The translations under genes were made by a program, and so were the position numbers. From Ignavibacteria bacterium (GTDB lineage Bacteria > Bacteroidota > Ignavibacteria > Kapaibacteriales > UBA4661), in assembly GCA_014654705.1 (NCBI GenBank), contig JACVZY010000058.1, forward strand, positions 1 to 43,438: a stretch of DNA of 43,438 bases. The letters run 5' to 3'. This document shows positions 18,775 to 26,929 of this stretch, in pieces. The notes under the pieces were generated by a model. The model ran no database searches. It saw nothing but the letters and a program-made list of their open reading frames with translations, and had not been told where the DNA came from. Positions within the stretch are counted from its first letter, which is position 1; the number at the start of each line of letters is the position of its first letter.

Positions 18775-19049
18775 AAGGGTAATGCGAAAATTCTAAGGAT
18801 ATGCTACGGGAAAAACGTTGATTACTTGATTTTTCAAACATTCCTCAGTATGAACTGCAAAATTACATTTTTTCATCGTGGTTTATGGATATTTATTTGT
18901 GAGCACCATGACTTTTGGGTATAGAAAATCGTGACGTTTTGGACTGTAACTTCGTCCGTATCATGTTGTTTTTGATAGGGTAAGGAATCGCGAACCTTCT
19001 TTGCTTTATCACAAATTTATTCAGTATTTTATTTTTTTGGAGAACAGTC

Positions 19050-19661
19050 ATGAAAACCATCATCTTCTTCCTCGCTGTATGCGCCCTCGGCGTAGTCCTC
19101 CACAGTGCACAGTCTGTGGCACAACAGCAGCCCGCTCGCCCATCCACGTCCGGTACAGTTCGTCCCTCCACAAACGCAACAATCCGTCCATCCACAACTG
19201 GTACACTTCGTCGTTCTACCGAAAACACTCTTCGTCCATCCACAACTGGTACGCTTCGTCGTTCTACCGAAAACACCGTTCGTCCGTCAACAACTGGTAC
19301 ACTTCGTCCCTCTACAAACGGCAATGTTCGTCCATCCACAACAGGAACGATTCGTCCCGATTCTACGCGCCCGCAACCACACGACACCGTACCACCGTCG
19401 GTATCTGCCCTTACCGTCCGAACATTTCCGAATCCGGCTTCTGTTCGCCTCGCTGTTCGCTATGGCGGTGTGCCGTCGTCGGTGGAACGAGTAGTGATAC
19501 GAATTCTGACGCTCATGGGCGAGGAAGTTGCGACGCAGACCGTTGCAGCGACAGAGAACGACGTTGTTTTTGATGTGTCTGGTTGGCGAGAGGGGCAGTA
19601 CGGGGTAGTTGTCATTGCTGGCCGTGCGGTGGGTAGAGCAATGGTGATTGTTCGGCACTAG
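19050..19661 (+). CDS. Small T9SS cargo protein: octapeptide repeat plus C-terminal sorting domain
   Basis: This 203-residue protein has a signal peptide at 1-24 (hydrophobic core FFLAVCALGVVL), nine consecutive eight-residue repeats at 30-101 with consensus RPSTTGTL, a short proline-rich joint, and at about 120-203 a type A T9SS sorting domain (FPNPAS, VVIRILTLMGEEVAT, VFDVSGWREGQYGVVV). There is no catalytic or binding domain. The mature product would be a basic Ser/Thr/Pro-rich stalk exported by the type IX system and probably anchored at the surface. GGAG seven bases before the ATG supports the start. The repeats are also exact-length 24-bp DNA repeats, so copy number could vary between strains. 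Confidence 0.75.
   Translation: MKTIIFFLAVCALGVVLHSAQSVAQQQPARPSTSGTVRPSTNATIRPSTTGTLRRSTENTLRPSTTGTLRRSTENTVRPSTTGTLRPSTNGNVRPSTTGTIRPDSTRPQPHDTVPPSVSALTVRTFPNPASVRLAVRYGGVPSSVERVVIRILTLMGEEVATQTVAATENDVVFDVSGWREGQYGVVVIAGRAVGRAMVIVRH
19137..19352 (+). repeat. Nine in-frame 24-bp tandem repeats
   Basis: Each unit is 24 bp (eight codons, RPST-containing), with alternating variants RPSTTGTL and RRSTENTL/V in the middle. There are no spacers, so this is a coding minisatellite rather than a CRISPR. It is prone to slippage and would change stalk length without shifting frame. Confidence 0.85.
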
Positions 19662-19738
19662 AAATAATAGTGTTGAGTTCAAGAGCCAATAATAGAACAT
19701 TGTTTGGAATGAGAATCTATCTGGTTTGCAAAAGGCAA

Positions 19739-19791
19739 AGCCCAGACACACAAAGCCCACGCGAAGCACACGGGCTTTGTGTGTCTGGGCT
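19739..19791. terminator. Perfect 20-bp hairpin, 13-nt loop
   Basis: Arms 19739-19758 and 19772-19791 are exact reverse complements (start AGCCCAGACACAC), with a 13-nt loop that can itself pair around GCGAAGC. It lies 78 bp after the T9SS cargo gene and before the IS4 remnant. There is no long T tract on either side, so it may be a factor-assisted terminator, an RNA-stabilising stem or the footprint of a mobile palindrome. Confidence 0.5.
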
Positions 19792-19853
19792 AAGTTTGAC
19801 AAAGAATTGGGGGTAATAATTTCAAAATAAAAATGGTAGTAGTCAAGTGGGGT

Positions 19854-20260
19854 TTATAGACTGAAGTCACTAGATTTCAAGCCTGCAAAGAGCGTCTTGA
19901 TTATCCATTGTTTGGCATAGAGTTCGAGAGCTTGGTTGTCAGGCAAGGTTGCTGACACAACAATGCAATAGTCATCTACCAAGTGACATCCGCTTACCCA
20001 AATCCGGCAGCCCATGAGGCTGATACGCCCACAGCAGAGCGTAGTTTTCAGAGATGTATTGGCAAAGATTGTAGAAATATGAACAGTATGGTTATTGGGT
20101 CGAATCGTTGTCTTGGCGCGAATACGGCAAGAAAAGTCTATACTCTCACGCCAAAGTCAGTGAAATCAGTGGTGACTGATAAACTCACAGTCTGCGGTCA
20201 AGCAAGTATTCTCGACTCTTATCGGTAGCACCGACAGGAATGAGTTATAGTCACTGGGCT
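19854..20260 (-). pseudogene. Remnant of an IS4-family transposase
   Basis: Reading the minus strand from about 20237 gives LTADCEFISHH, a stop, FH, a stop, then LWRESIDFSCRIRAKTTIRP and, further on, YCIVVSATLPDNQALELYAK followed by WIIKTLFAGLKSSDFSL and a stop at 19854-19856. This matches the IS4 DDE signature: LTADREFIG for the second Asp block and Y-x2-R-x3-E-x6-K for the last. The two inner stops (TGA at 20166-20168 and 20157-20159) fall where IS4 proteins usually have Trp, so they are simple point decays. In the last block R is Q and the catalytic E is K, so it is inactive. The N-terminal half and both ends of the element are missing. No terminal repeats were found. Confidence 0.75.
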
Positions 20261-20266
20261 ATAGCA

Positions 20267-21289
20267 TCACGCAACAAACGATGCAGCCTCATGCGTCGTG
20301 TGCTCGCCATTGCGATAGAGCGCATAGCTAAAACCCTTCGTAAGGCTAAACGCACCAATATCTCCGTTTTTCCCTAATGCCAAAAAGCCGACCTGTAGTT
20401 CTTTGTAGTCTGGTTGCTTGCGGGCGATGCGTTCTACGGCAAGTTCACAGGCTTGCTGCGGAGTTTTGCCATTGCGCATAAATTCGGTGACAAGAAAACT
20501 CCCCACAACTTTGATAACAAGTTCGCCCAGTCCCGACGATGTTGCTGCACCGACTTCGTTATCCACGTACAGCCCCGCACCTATGATGGGCGAATCTCCC
20601 ACGCGACCGTGCAGCTTAAATGCCCAACCGCTTGTCGAACACGCCCCGGAAAGATTTCCGTGCGTGTCCAGTGCCAACATCCCAATCGTATCGTGATTGC
20701 TTTTGCCAATGTGGGGTGGTTCTAATTTCTTTTTTTTGCTTTCTTCTTTGAGCCAGTTTTTCCACTCAGATTTTGCATACGGTGTGAGCAAATTTTCCCG
20801 CTTGAAGCCTTCTTTGAGTGCAAAAGCAAGCGCACCGTCGCCGGCAAGCATCACGTGTTGCGTTTTTTCCATCACCCGACGCGCAACCGAAATGGGGTGC
20901 ATGATATGCTCCAATGCCGCCACCGAGCCGCAATTCCCGAACTCGTCCATAATCGAAGCATCCAACGTTACTTTACCATCTCTGTCCGGCAAACCTCCGT
21001 AGCCCACGCTTGTATCCTTGGGGTCGGCTTCGGTGACACGCACACCTTTTTCGATTGCATCCAACGCCCTGCCGCCACGCTCCAGAACGGCAGCCGCAGC
21101 TTTATTTGCCGGAACGTTCGGCTCCCACGTTGTCAGAATAATCGGTTTTGTTGCTGGTGCAAGAGTGTTTGTTTCAAAATATTCCGGTTGGTTTGTCTTA
21201 TGTTCGTTTGCAAGTACAGTGTGGGGAAGGGCAAGTGCTGCAAGGGAAGATTGCAGAAAAGTTCGCCGCGAAAAATGATTATTGCTCAT
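20267..21289 (-). CDS. N4-(beta-N-acetylglucosaminyl)-L-asparaginase (aspartylglucosaminidase)
   Basis: This 340-residue Ntn hydrolase cleaves the amide joining GlcNAc to Asn in glycoasparagine. The N-terminus has a Tat-type signal (RRTFLQ followed by SSLAALALPHTVLA), implying folded export to the periplasm. The precursor self-cleaves before the nucleophile Thr201 in NHDTIGMLALD. Downstream GRVGDSPIIGAGLYV and GAATSSGLGE are the usual substrate loops. The frame is open to an upstream ATG at 21403, but the start at 21289 is chosen because it directly precedes the Tat motif. It is the last gene of the minus-strand glycan cluster, 125 bp after the beta-mannosidase. It would perform the final step of N-glycan breakdown. 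Confidence 0.93.
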   Translation of the reverse strand: MSNNHFSRRTFLQSSLAALALPHTVLANEHKTNQPEYFETNTLAPATKPIILTTWEPNVPANKAAAAVLERGGRALDAIEKGVRVTEADPKDTSVGYGGLPDRDGKVTLDASIMDEFGNCGSVAALEHIMHPISVARRVMEKTQHVMLAGDGALAFALKEGFKRENLLTPYAKSEWKNWLKEESKKKKLEPPHIGKSNHDTIGMLALDTHGNLSGACSTSGWAFKLHGRVGDSPIIGAGLYVDNEVGAATSSGLGELVIKVVGSFLVTEFMRNGKTPQQACELAVERIARKQPDYKELQVGFLALGKNGDIGAFSLTKGFSYALYRNGEHTTHEAASFVA

Positions 21290-21414
21290 ACTGTTGAAAA
21301 AAAATGTGTGGTGCCGTCCTGATTTTATCCTATTAAGCAAGACTCTTGCTCTGTTTCCATGTACCAATAGCAATATACACGTCTCCAGCGTACACAACAA
21401 CATCTTTACAGAAA

Positions 21415-24006
21415 TTAATACGAATCAATCAGCGATTGGACAAGAATTTGCTCTTTCGTTACGACAAACGGCTTTTCTGATTCAATTCGTACAATTTTTG
21501 TTTCACCCGGAAGTACATCGAAAAAATTGTTACTGAAGCGCACATCTGTACGGTTCGCTCCTTCGCCGCGAAGCTGAAGAAAGACATTTTTCGCAAGCGT
21601 GTTTGTCTGAATTGTGAGAAATTGTCCCGCTGCCGAGGAAGTGAGCGTGTAGTCTATCGTGGGCAGCGAGAGTTTCAAGTCTTTCGGCGAAACGAAATAG
21701 TACAGTTTTTCGGCAAGCGTTTGCGTTCCATTTTTGAAACGCACTACCAGCACCGATTCCGCGGTATTTACTTTTGGCAATTCGGCATCAAGTACCCGTG
21801 CGCATATCTGACTGGTGTTTGCTTTGGCTATTATCATCTGCGATTTCGACCACAGCACTTTGCTGTCGAAGGAGCGAAGTTGCATTTCGAGCGTGCCTGA
21901 TGTTTCATGGGGAATGTCTGAGGCAAGATGAATAATAAAGCCTTTGTCTGTGCGCTCTTGTGTACGCTGAACCAAAAATAAAAGATTGCCGTAGAGTTCC
22001 TTCACGGCATAATGAAGTGCTTTCCAACGACCTGCATAATCCACACTCGACCACGACGACACTTGCCAGCAATCGTTCAACTGCCAGTATAACGTTCCCA
22101 TGCAATACGGCATTGCGCGGCGATGTGCTTCGATTGCCGTGGTGATACCTCGCGCTTGCAAAAGTTGGCTCACATAGACGTACTGCTCAAAATTTTTCGG
22201 CTGCTTGTAGTCGCGCTGAAGATACTGCTGGATATTTTCGTACCCCGTGGGGTGCTTCTGGTGGACTTTCATCGTTGCGGATGTAAGATGCTGTTCGGGC
22301 GGCGGAGCAATCGCGGCAATTGTCGGAAGGGCAGGGAGTGACTGCATGCCATATTCACTCATAAAGCGCCCGACTTTCTTCTCGTACATCGAAAAGGGTT
22401 CTAAGCCCCACCATACACCCCAGTAATGTGCGTCGCCGCGCGTGAGACTTTCTTTCCGTCCCCATCCGAATTGAGGAGATGACCGCCAGTAAAAGCGTCC
22501 GCTGTCATAGCGAGCAATTACATCCGGCAAGACCTTATGAAAAACTGTTTCGTACCAGTGCCAGACGGTCGCAGAATCGGCGGCGGAATAATTGAATTGC
22601 TTTTGCCAACCCCAATTTTGCCAGCCTTCGTCAATTTCATTGTTGCCGCACCACAACGCAATACACGGATGATTCCGCAGTCGCTTGACGTTATCAACGG
22701 CTTCGCGGCGAACATTTTCCACAAACGCGGAGTCACCCGGATACATGGCGCAAGCGAACATAAAATCTTGCCAAATCAAAATCCCGTGTTCGTCGCAGAG
22801 TGTGTAGAAATCATCGGCTTCGTACGTGCCGCCGCCCCAGACGCGGAGCATATTCATATTTGCCGCCGCCGCATCTTGCACGATGCGCTTGTAAGTGTCT
22901 TGTTTTACGCGCGGCAGAAAACTATCAGGCGGAATGTAGTTCGCGCCTTTCATAAAAACAGACTGCCCGTTGAGTTCGATGGCAAAACCTACGCCCATAG
23001 AATCGGGACGTTGCACAATCTTGATTGTTCGTAGCCCGATGGAAATGGTTTTGCTACTAAGAACTTCATTACCAGTGCCATCCGGCAGCACCTCGCAAGC
23101 AAATGTGTATAAATGCGGTTTGCCCAAACCATTCGACCACCAAAGTTCGGGTTTAGGAATAACCCAATCTACGCTCACGGTTTGTACACCGCGCTTGAGC
23201 GTCTCACGGCGCGAACTGACTATTGTTTGCAAACGCCCGTCAGCACTTTTGCTTTCAGCACTTCTGTTTTGCACGCGAAAAATGTATGTGCCTTTGGTTT
23301 GAACATTCACTTCGTACTCTGCTCGCAGGTGCGCCGCGTGTTCATTCAGCGATTCTTGGCGAAGAGCTACGGATTCCACACGAATATCGTTCCATGCTTC
23401 CAGTTGTACCGACCGCCACACACCGCAGGAAACAAAGCGTGGTCCCCAATCCCAACCGAATTGATATTGTGCTTTGCGTGTAAACACTTTTTCATCGCCC
23501 GGTAAGGTGGGGCGGATATTTTTGCTCAACTCGCGCCCACGACGCACGGCGGAAGCAAACACAATGCGAAGTTCATTGCGTCCGCTTTTTGCAATGCGCT
23601 TGCAGTCCACACGCCACGTGCGAAACATATTGTCGGCGCGAAGAACAAGCGAATCATTGACAAACACCTCGGCAAAAGTGTCGAGTCCTTCAAACACAAG
23701 GTCAATGTTGGAGTGTCGTAATAACGCAGAATCGCAGATAAACTGTGTGCGATATTCCCAATCCGCGCTGTCTATCCATTGCAAACCGCCTTCGTTTGTG
23801 CCGTAGAACGGGTCGGGAATTTTGTTATTGCGTAGCAAATCCAAATGTACCATCCCAGGAACTTCGGCGGGTAACCATACGGCATCGCTCAGTTTTCGGA
23901 ATTGCCACGTGCTGCCATCCAGTGTCAGCGTTTGTACGCCGGAGTATGTGCTCACAGCAGATAACATAAGCAGTATCAAGCAAGCAAGCGAAGTGCGGTA
24001 ATTCAT
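21415..24006 (-). CDS. Beta-mannosidase, glycoside hydrolase family 2
   Basis: This 863-residue protein has a signal peptide at 1-22, then the GH2 order: sugar-binding jelly roll (25-205, WLPAEVPGMVHLDLL, NDSLVLRADNMFRTWRVD), Ig-like domain (210-330) and TIM barrel (335-690). The acid/base is E457 in WCGNNEIDEGW and the nucleophile E551 in SEYGMQSLPA. The WGGGTYEADDFY segment near 390 and the QYGFDWGPR-like YQFGWDWGPR near 181-190 are typical of beta-mannosidases rather than beta-galactosidases. The C-terminal 170 residues are Ig-like. It would remove the core beta-1,4-mannose from chitobiose. It sits between cutC and the asparaginase gene in the same orientation. Confidence 0.92.
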   Translation of the reverse strand: MNYRTSLACLILLMLSAVSTYSGVQTLTLDGSTWQFRKLSDAVWLPAEVPGMVHLDLLRNNKIPDPFYGTNEGGLQWIDSADWEYRTQFICDSALLRHSNIDLVFEGLDTFAEVFVNDSLVLRADNMFRTWRVDCKRIAKSGRNELRIVFASAVRRGRELSKNIRPTLPGDEKVFTRKAQYQFGWDWGPRFVSCGVWRSVQLEAWNDIRVESVALRQESLNEHAAHLRAEYEVNVQTKGTYIFRVQNRSAESKSADGRLQTIVSSRRETLKRGVQTVSVDWVIPKPELWWSNGLGKPHLYTFACEVLPDGTGNEVLSSKTISIGLRTIKIVQRPDSMGVGFAIELNGQSVFMKGANYIPPDSFLPRVKQDTYKRIVQDAAAANMNMLRVWGGGTYEADDFYTLCDEHGILIWQDFMFACAMYPGDSAFVENVRREAVDNVKRLRNHPCIALWCGNNEIDEGWQNWGWQKQFNYSAADSATVWHWYETVFHKVLPDVIARYDSGRFYWRSSPQFGWGRKESLTRGDAHYWGVWWGLEPFSMYEKKVGRFMSEYGMQSLPALPTIAAIAPPPEQHLTSATMKVHQKHPTGYENIQQYLQRDYKQPKNFEQYVYVSQLLQARGITTAIEAHRRAMPYCMGTLYWQLNDCWQVSSWSSVDYAGRWKALHYAVKELYGNLLFLVQRTQERTDKGFIIHLASDIPHETSGTLEMQLRSFDSKVLWSKSQMIIAKANTSQICARVLDAELPKVNTAESVLVVRFKNGTQTLAEKLYYFVSPKDLKLSLPTIDYTLTSSAAGQFLTIQTNTLAKNVFLQLRGEGANRTDVRFSNNFFDVLPGETKIVRIESEKPFVVTKEQILVQSLIDSY

Positions 24007-24095
24007 AGTGTTGTCAGATAAGTAAGTATCTGGACGGTGATACTTGAAACACAGATAAGAAAGAACTGTGCCAATGAAACCAGATTAATGCTGTT

Positions 24096-24878
24096 TCAAT
24101 TATACGTGAGTGGCACATTATGTGCTTCTTCCGCAAGCATCCGAATAGCGCGAACTCGCGCGCTGTCGGTGAAGGAGAGTGCATATTCCATGCCTTCGGC
24201 GCTTCCCATTGAAACGTCTTCGTTGCGGAAGACCATCCGACTCTCGCGCTTGACCCTGCCGGAGACGTGGAACTCACGAGCGTTTGTTTGGCGGAGAATC
24301 TGCGCTACGTTGGTTTCGCTTACGCCGCCGCCGGGCATGATGATAATGCGGTCGCCTGCTTGCTCAGTAAGTTCAGCAAGCAACTTCGCTCCGTGCTGCG
24401 CGGAGCGCTCTTGTCCCGAACTCAGCAGACGCTCACAACCAAGCGCAATAACATCTTCCAAGGCTTGACGCGGGTCGGCGGTCATATCGAAAGCGCGATG
24501 GAACGTTATCGACATCCCGTCCGCCAGTGTGATGAGTTCACGGCAACGCGCCGTATCTACTCTGCCGTCTGGCAAAAGTATTCCCAGCACAACGCCGTGA
24601 ACGCCAAGTTCTTTACACATTTTGATATCGGCTTTCATCACCTCAAATTCAGTATCGGAGTATAAAAAATCCCCGCCACGTGGTCGGATGATGACGTTGA
24701 TATCTATGTCCAAGAGTTTTCGGGCGACGCTGATAGCGCCATAGCTGGGCGTAGTGCCGCCTTCGCCTAAATTATCGCAGAGTTCTATTCGGTTTGCCGT
24801 GCCTGCTTGGGCGGCAATGGCGGATTCGAGCGAATTCGCGCATACTTCAATAACGACGTTCTGTACTTTCATAACCAA
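24096..24878 (-). CDS. cutC: CutC-family TIM-barrel protein
   Basis: This 260-residue protein contains the whole CutC signature: VVIEVCANSLESAIAAQAG at the start, AxRIELCDNLGEGGTTPSYG, VIIRPRGGDFLYSD, DGRVDTARC, ITFHRAFDM, RLLSSGQ and IIMPGGGVSETN. The family was named for copper tolerance, but in Bacteroidota the gene is repeatedly found inside sugar-utilisation loci, and a metabolic enzyme role is possible. It lacks a signal peptide, so it acts in the cytoplasm, unlike the flanking exported hydrolases. The 200-bp upstream gap contains a palindromic repeat. Confidence 0.9.
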   Translation of the reverse strand: MVMKVQNVVIEVCANSLESAIAAQAGTANRIELCDNLGEGGTTPSYGAISVARKLLDIDINVIIRPRGGDFLYSDTEFEVMKADIKMCKELGVHGVVLGILLPDGRVDTARCRELITLADGMSITFHRAFDMTADPRQALEDVIALGCERLLSSGQERSAQHGAKLLAELTEQAGDRIIIMPGGGVSETNVAQILRQTNAREFHVSGRVKRESRMVFRNEDVSMGSAEGMEYALSFTDSARVRAIRMLAEEAHNVPLTYN

Positions 24879-24976
24879 AAGGGTGGTGGTGTGTCAACAT
24901 TGCGGAAGATAGCGGAATAAACTACAAATGTGGTCAACTCTTACCAATAAGACGTTCGCAAAATGGTTTTTTGCAT

Positions 24977-25053
24977 GAACAGACAAGAGTGTCTGTTCCA
25001 CTAAGAATAAAGAGTATGGGAAGTCTTTGTGGCACAGACGCTCCTGTCTGTGT
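24977..25053. repeat. Interspersed double palindrome, copy 1 (ACAGACA...TGTCTGT type)
   Basis: Hairpin one spans 24977-24998 (GAACAGACA, 4-nt loop, exact complement). Hairpin two is at 25033-25052 (CACAGAC/GTCTGTG). The spacing and intervening sequence match the copy near 32130. It lies between cutC and the GH20 gene. The form resembles REP-type mobile palindromes. Confidence 0.65.
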
Positions 25054-25078
25054 TACGAAGGTTGAGTATCTATGAGCT

Positions 25079-26776
25079 TTACGGCAGAGCAGATTTAGAA
25101 TAATTCACCTTCATTGCATCAAGCAATTGAGTGTGCTGCTTCAAGCGTCCCATAAAAGCGTCATAATTTTTTTGCTCGGGCGGTGTCCAGACAACTTCTG
25201 CAAGCGCACAAAGGCGTGGCAAAAGCATATATTCGACCTTGTCGGGTGTGGCGATATATTCTGTCCAGAGATTTGCTTGTGCACCGATAATGTATTGCTG
25301 CTCGGCGGGAGTAAGTTCTTTCGGAAGAGGTTCGTAACGATAAACTAGGTCTAACGGTACAAAGCCACCGATAGCAAGTGGTTCGCCGGGCTTTTGGGAT
25401 TGATAATAATCGAAATAGACGGTCGTTGTTGGCGACATCACGACCGGATGATGTTGCTTTGCCGCTTCGATACCGCCTTTTTCACCACGCCACGACATCA
25501 CAGCTGCATTTGGCGCAAGCCCACCTTCTAAAATTTCATCCCAACCGATAATCTGCCGACCTTTGCTGTTCACAAATTTTTCGATGCGCTGTATGAAGTA
25601 GCTTTGCAATTCGTGTTCGTCTTGCAAGCCTTGTTTTTTGATGAGCGCTTGACAAAACTCAGATTCTTTCCATCGGTCTTTCGGGCATTCATCACCCCCG
25701 ATGTGAATGTATTTGCTGGGAAAAATAGCAATGACTTCTGCCAGAACGTTCTGCAAAAATTGGAAAGTTTCTTCTTTTGGGCAAAACACATCGTAAAAAA
25801 CGCCCCAATTTCCGATAACTTCAAATGGTCCGGGTGTGCTGGCAAGTTCAGGATAAGCAGCCACAGCCGCAGAAGCGTGTCCGGGCATTTCAATTTCGGG
25901 AACGACTGTAATATGCCGCTTACGAGCGTACTCGACTACTTCGCGAGCATCCGCTTGGGTGTAATAACCACCGTAACGAATGGAATCATACCGAACGGGT
26001 TTTTCGGTGTAATGCCCGATGAGCGTACCTTTGCGGTATGCGCCGACGCTGGTCAGTTTCGGATATTTTTTGATTTCCAAGCGCCAGCCTTGATCATCGG
26101 TCAAGTGCCAGTGAAAAATGTTCATCTTGTAGAGCGCAAGATAATCAATATATTTTTTTACAAAGTCTTTCGAAAAAAAATGACGCGACACGTCGAGGTG
26201 CATTCCGCGCCATCCGAAGCGAGGGTAATCTTCTACAACGCACGTGGGCAGTGCAAACATTTTCGTGCTTTTGCTCAATGCTTGGTTCGCGGGCTGACTC
26301 GCAGGCAGTAATTGCAAGAGGCTTTGCAAACCATAAAATACGCCGGCATTATTGCCTGCAATCGTAATTTCTTTTTCTCCGATGGTGAGTGTGTATGCGT
26401 CTTTGTGGGCATGGGCAGTTTGCTTGTTTGTCTCAATTTTAGTGCTTACGAGGCGAATGACCGATGCTGCCGATAATTTTTGCGATGCTGCGGCACGTTT
26501 CACTTTCAAACGAAAGCCAAAATGTGCTGCAAGAAATTCGTTGAATACGGTTGCGTCGGACTCCGTTTGTGAGCCGTTGGTGAGAATGAGCGTTTTTTCA
26601 GAGAGCTGAAAGGTTGCGTTTGCTTGCTGCCCGGAGGGCAATGTGGGAGCTTCACGCACCACAACTGGTTGAGGGATAATAGGCAGTATTTGCTTTGGGG
26701 TAGTGTCTGCTGCATGACTTTGGGAAAGGCTTCCAAAGAGAATGCAGAATACGACGAGAGGGAATGAGTATCTCAT
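25079..26776 (-). CDS. Beta-N-acetylhexosaminidase, glycoside hydrolase family 20
   Basis: This 565-residue protein has a signal peptide at 1-22 (MRYSFPLVVFCILFG...), an alpha/beta GH20b domain (about 28-180) and the catalytic barrel (185-545). The catalytic pair D362-E363 lies in HIGGDECPKDRW, with FHWHLTDDQGWRLEI near 221-235 and EIEMPGHASAA near 294. It releases terminal GlcNAc or GalNAc with help from the substrate acetamido group. The frame is open to 26911, but the ATG at 26776 is preferred because it starts the signal peptide and because the extra 45 codons would be translated across a strong terminator hairpin. The periplasmic enzyme fits removal of antenna or chitobiose GlcNAc. Confidence 0.93.
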   Translation of the reverse strand: MRYSFPLVVFCILFGSLSQSHAADTTPKQILPIIPQPVVVREAPTLPSGQQANATFQLSEKTLILTNGSQTESDATVFNEFLAAHFGFRLKVKRAAASQKLSAASVIRLVSTKIETNKQTAHAHKDAYTLTIGEKEITIAGNNAGVFYGLQSLLQLLPASQPANQALSKSTKMFALPTCVVEDYPRFGWRGMHLDVSRHFFSKDFVKKYIDYLALYKMNIFHWHLTDDQGWRLEIKKYPKLTSVGAYRKGTLIGHYTEKPVRYDSIRYGGYYTQADAREVVEYARKRHITVVPEIEMPGHASAAVAAYPELASTPGPFEVIGNWGVFYDVFCPKEETFQFLQNVLAEVIAIFPSKYIHIGGDECPKDRWKESEFCQALIKKQGLQDEHELQSYFIQRIEKFVNSKGRQIIGWDEILEGGLAPNAAVMSWRGEKGGIEAAKQHHPVVMSPTTTVYFDYYQSQKPGEPLAIGGFVPLDLVYRYEPLPKELTPAEQQYIIGAQANLWTEYIATPDKVEYMLLPRLCALAEVVWTPPEQKNYDAFMGRLKQHTQLLDAMKVNYSKSALP

Positions 26777-26798
26777 GGCAATAGGAAAAAAACATAAC

Positions 26799-26843
26799 AA
26801 AAAAAGCACCGCCACACTAGCAAAAGTGTATTGTAGCGGTGCT
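26799..26843 (-). terminator. Intrinsic terminator between susD and the GH20 gene
   Basis: On the minus strand, arms AGCACCGC (26843-26836) and GCGGTGCT (26812-26805) pair, with further ACAC/GTGT pairing inside, and are followed by seven Ts (26805-26799 read in RNA sense). It lies about 85 bp after the susD stop and only 22 bp before the GH20 ATG, so it may attenuate rather than fully stop transcription into the enzyme genes. Confidence 0.85.
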
Positions 26844-26929
26844 TGTAGCGCTGAAAACAGCGACCGCAATGGGTCTCTAGGAAAGAATGTATCTTGGTGG
26901 ATGTATTCCAATTACATTGGAAGTCGAAC

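Noticed and set aside
25604-26311. 235-codon plus-strand frame
   Set aside because: Antisense to the GH20 catalytic domain, whose motifs are intact on the minus strand.
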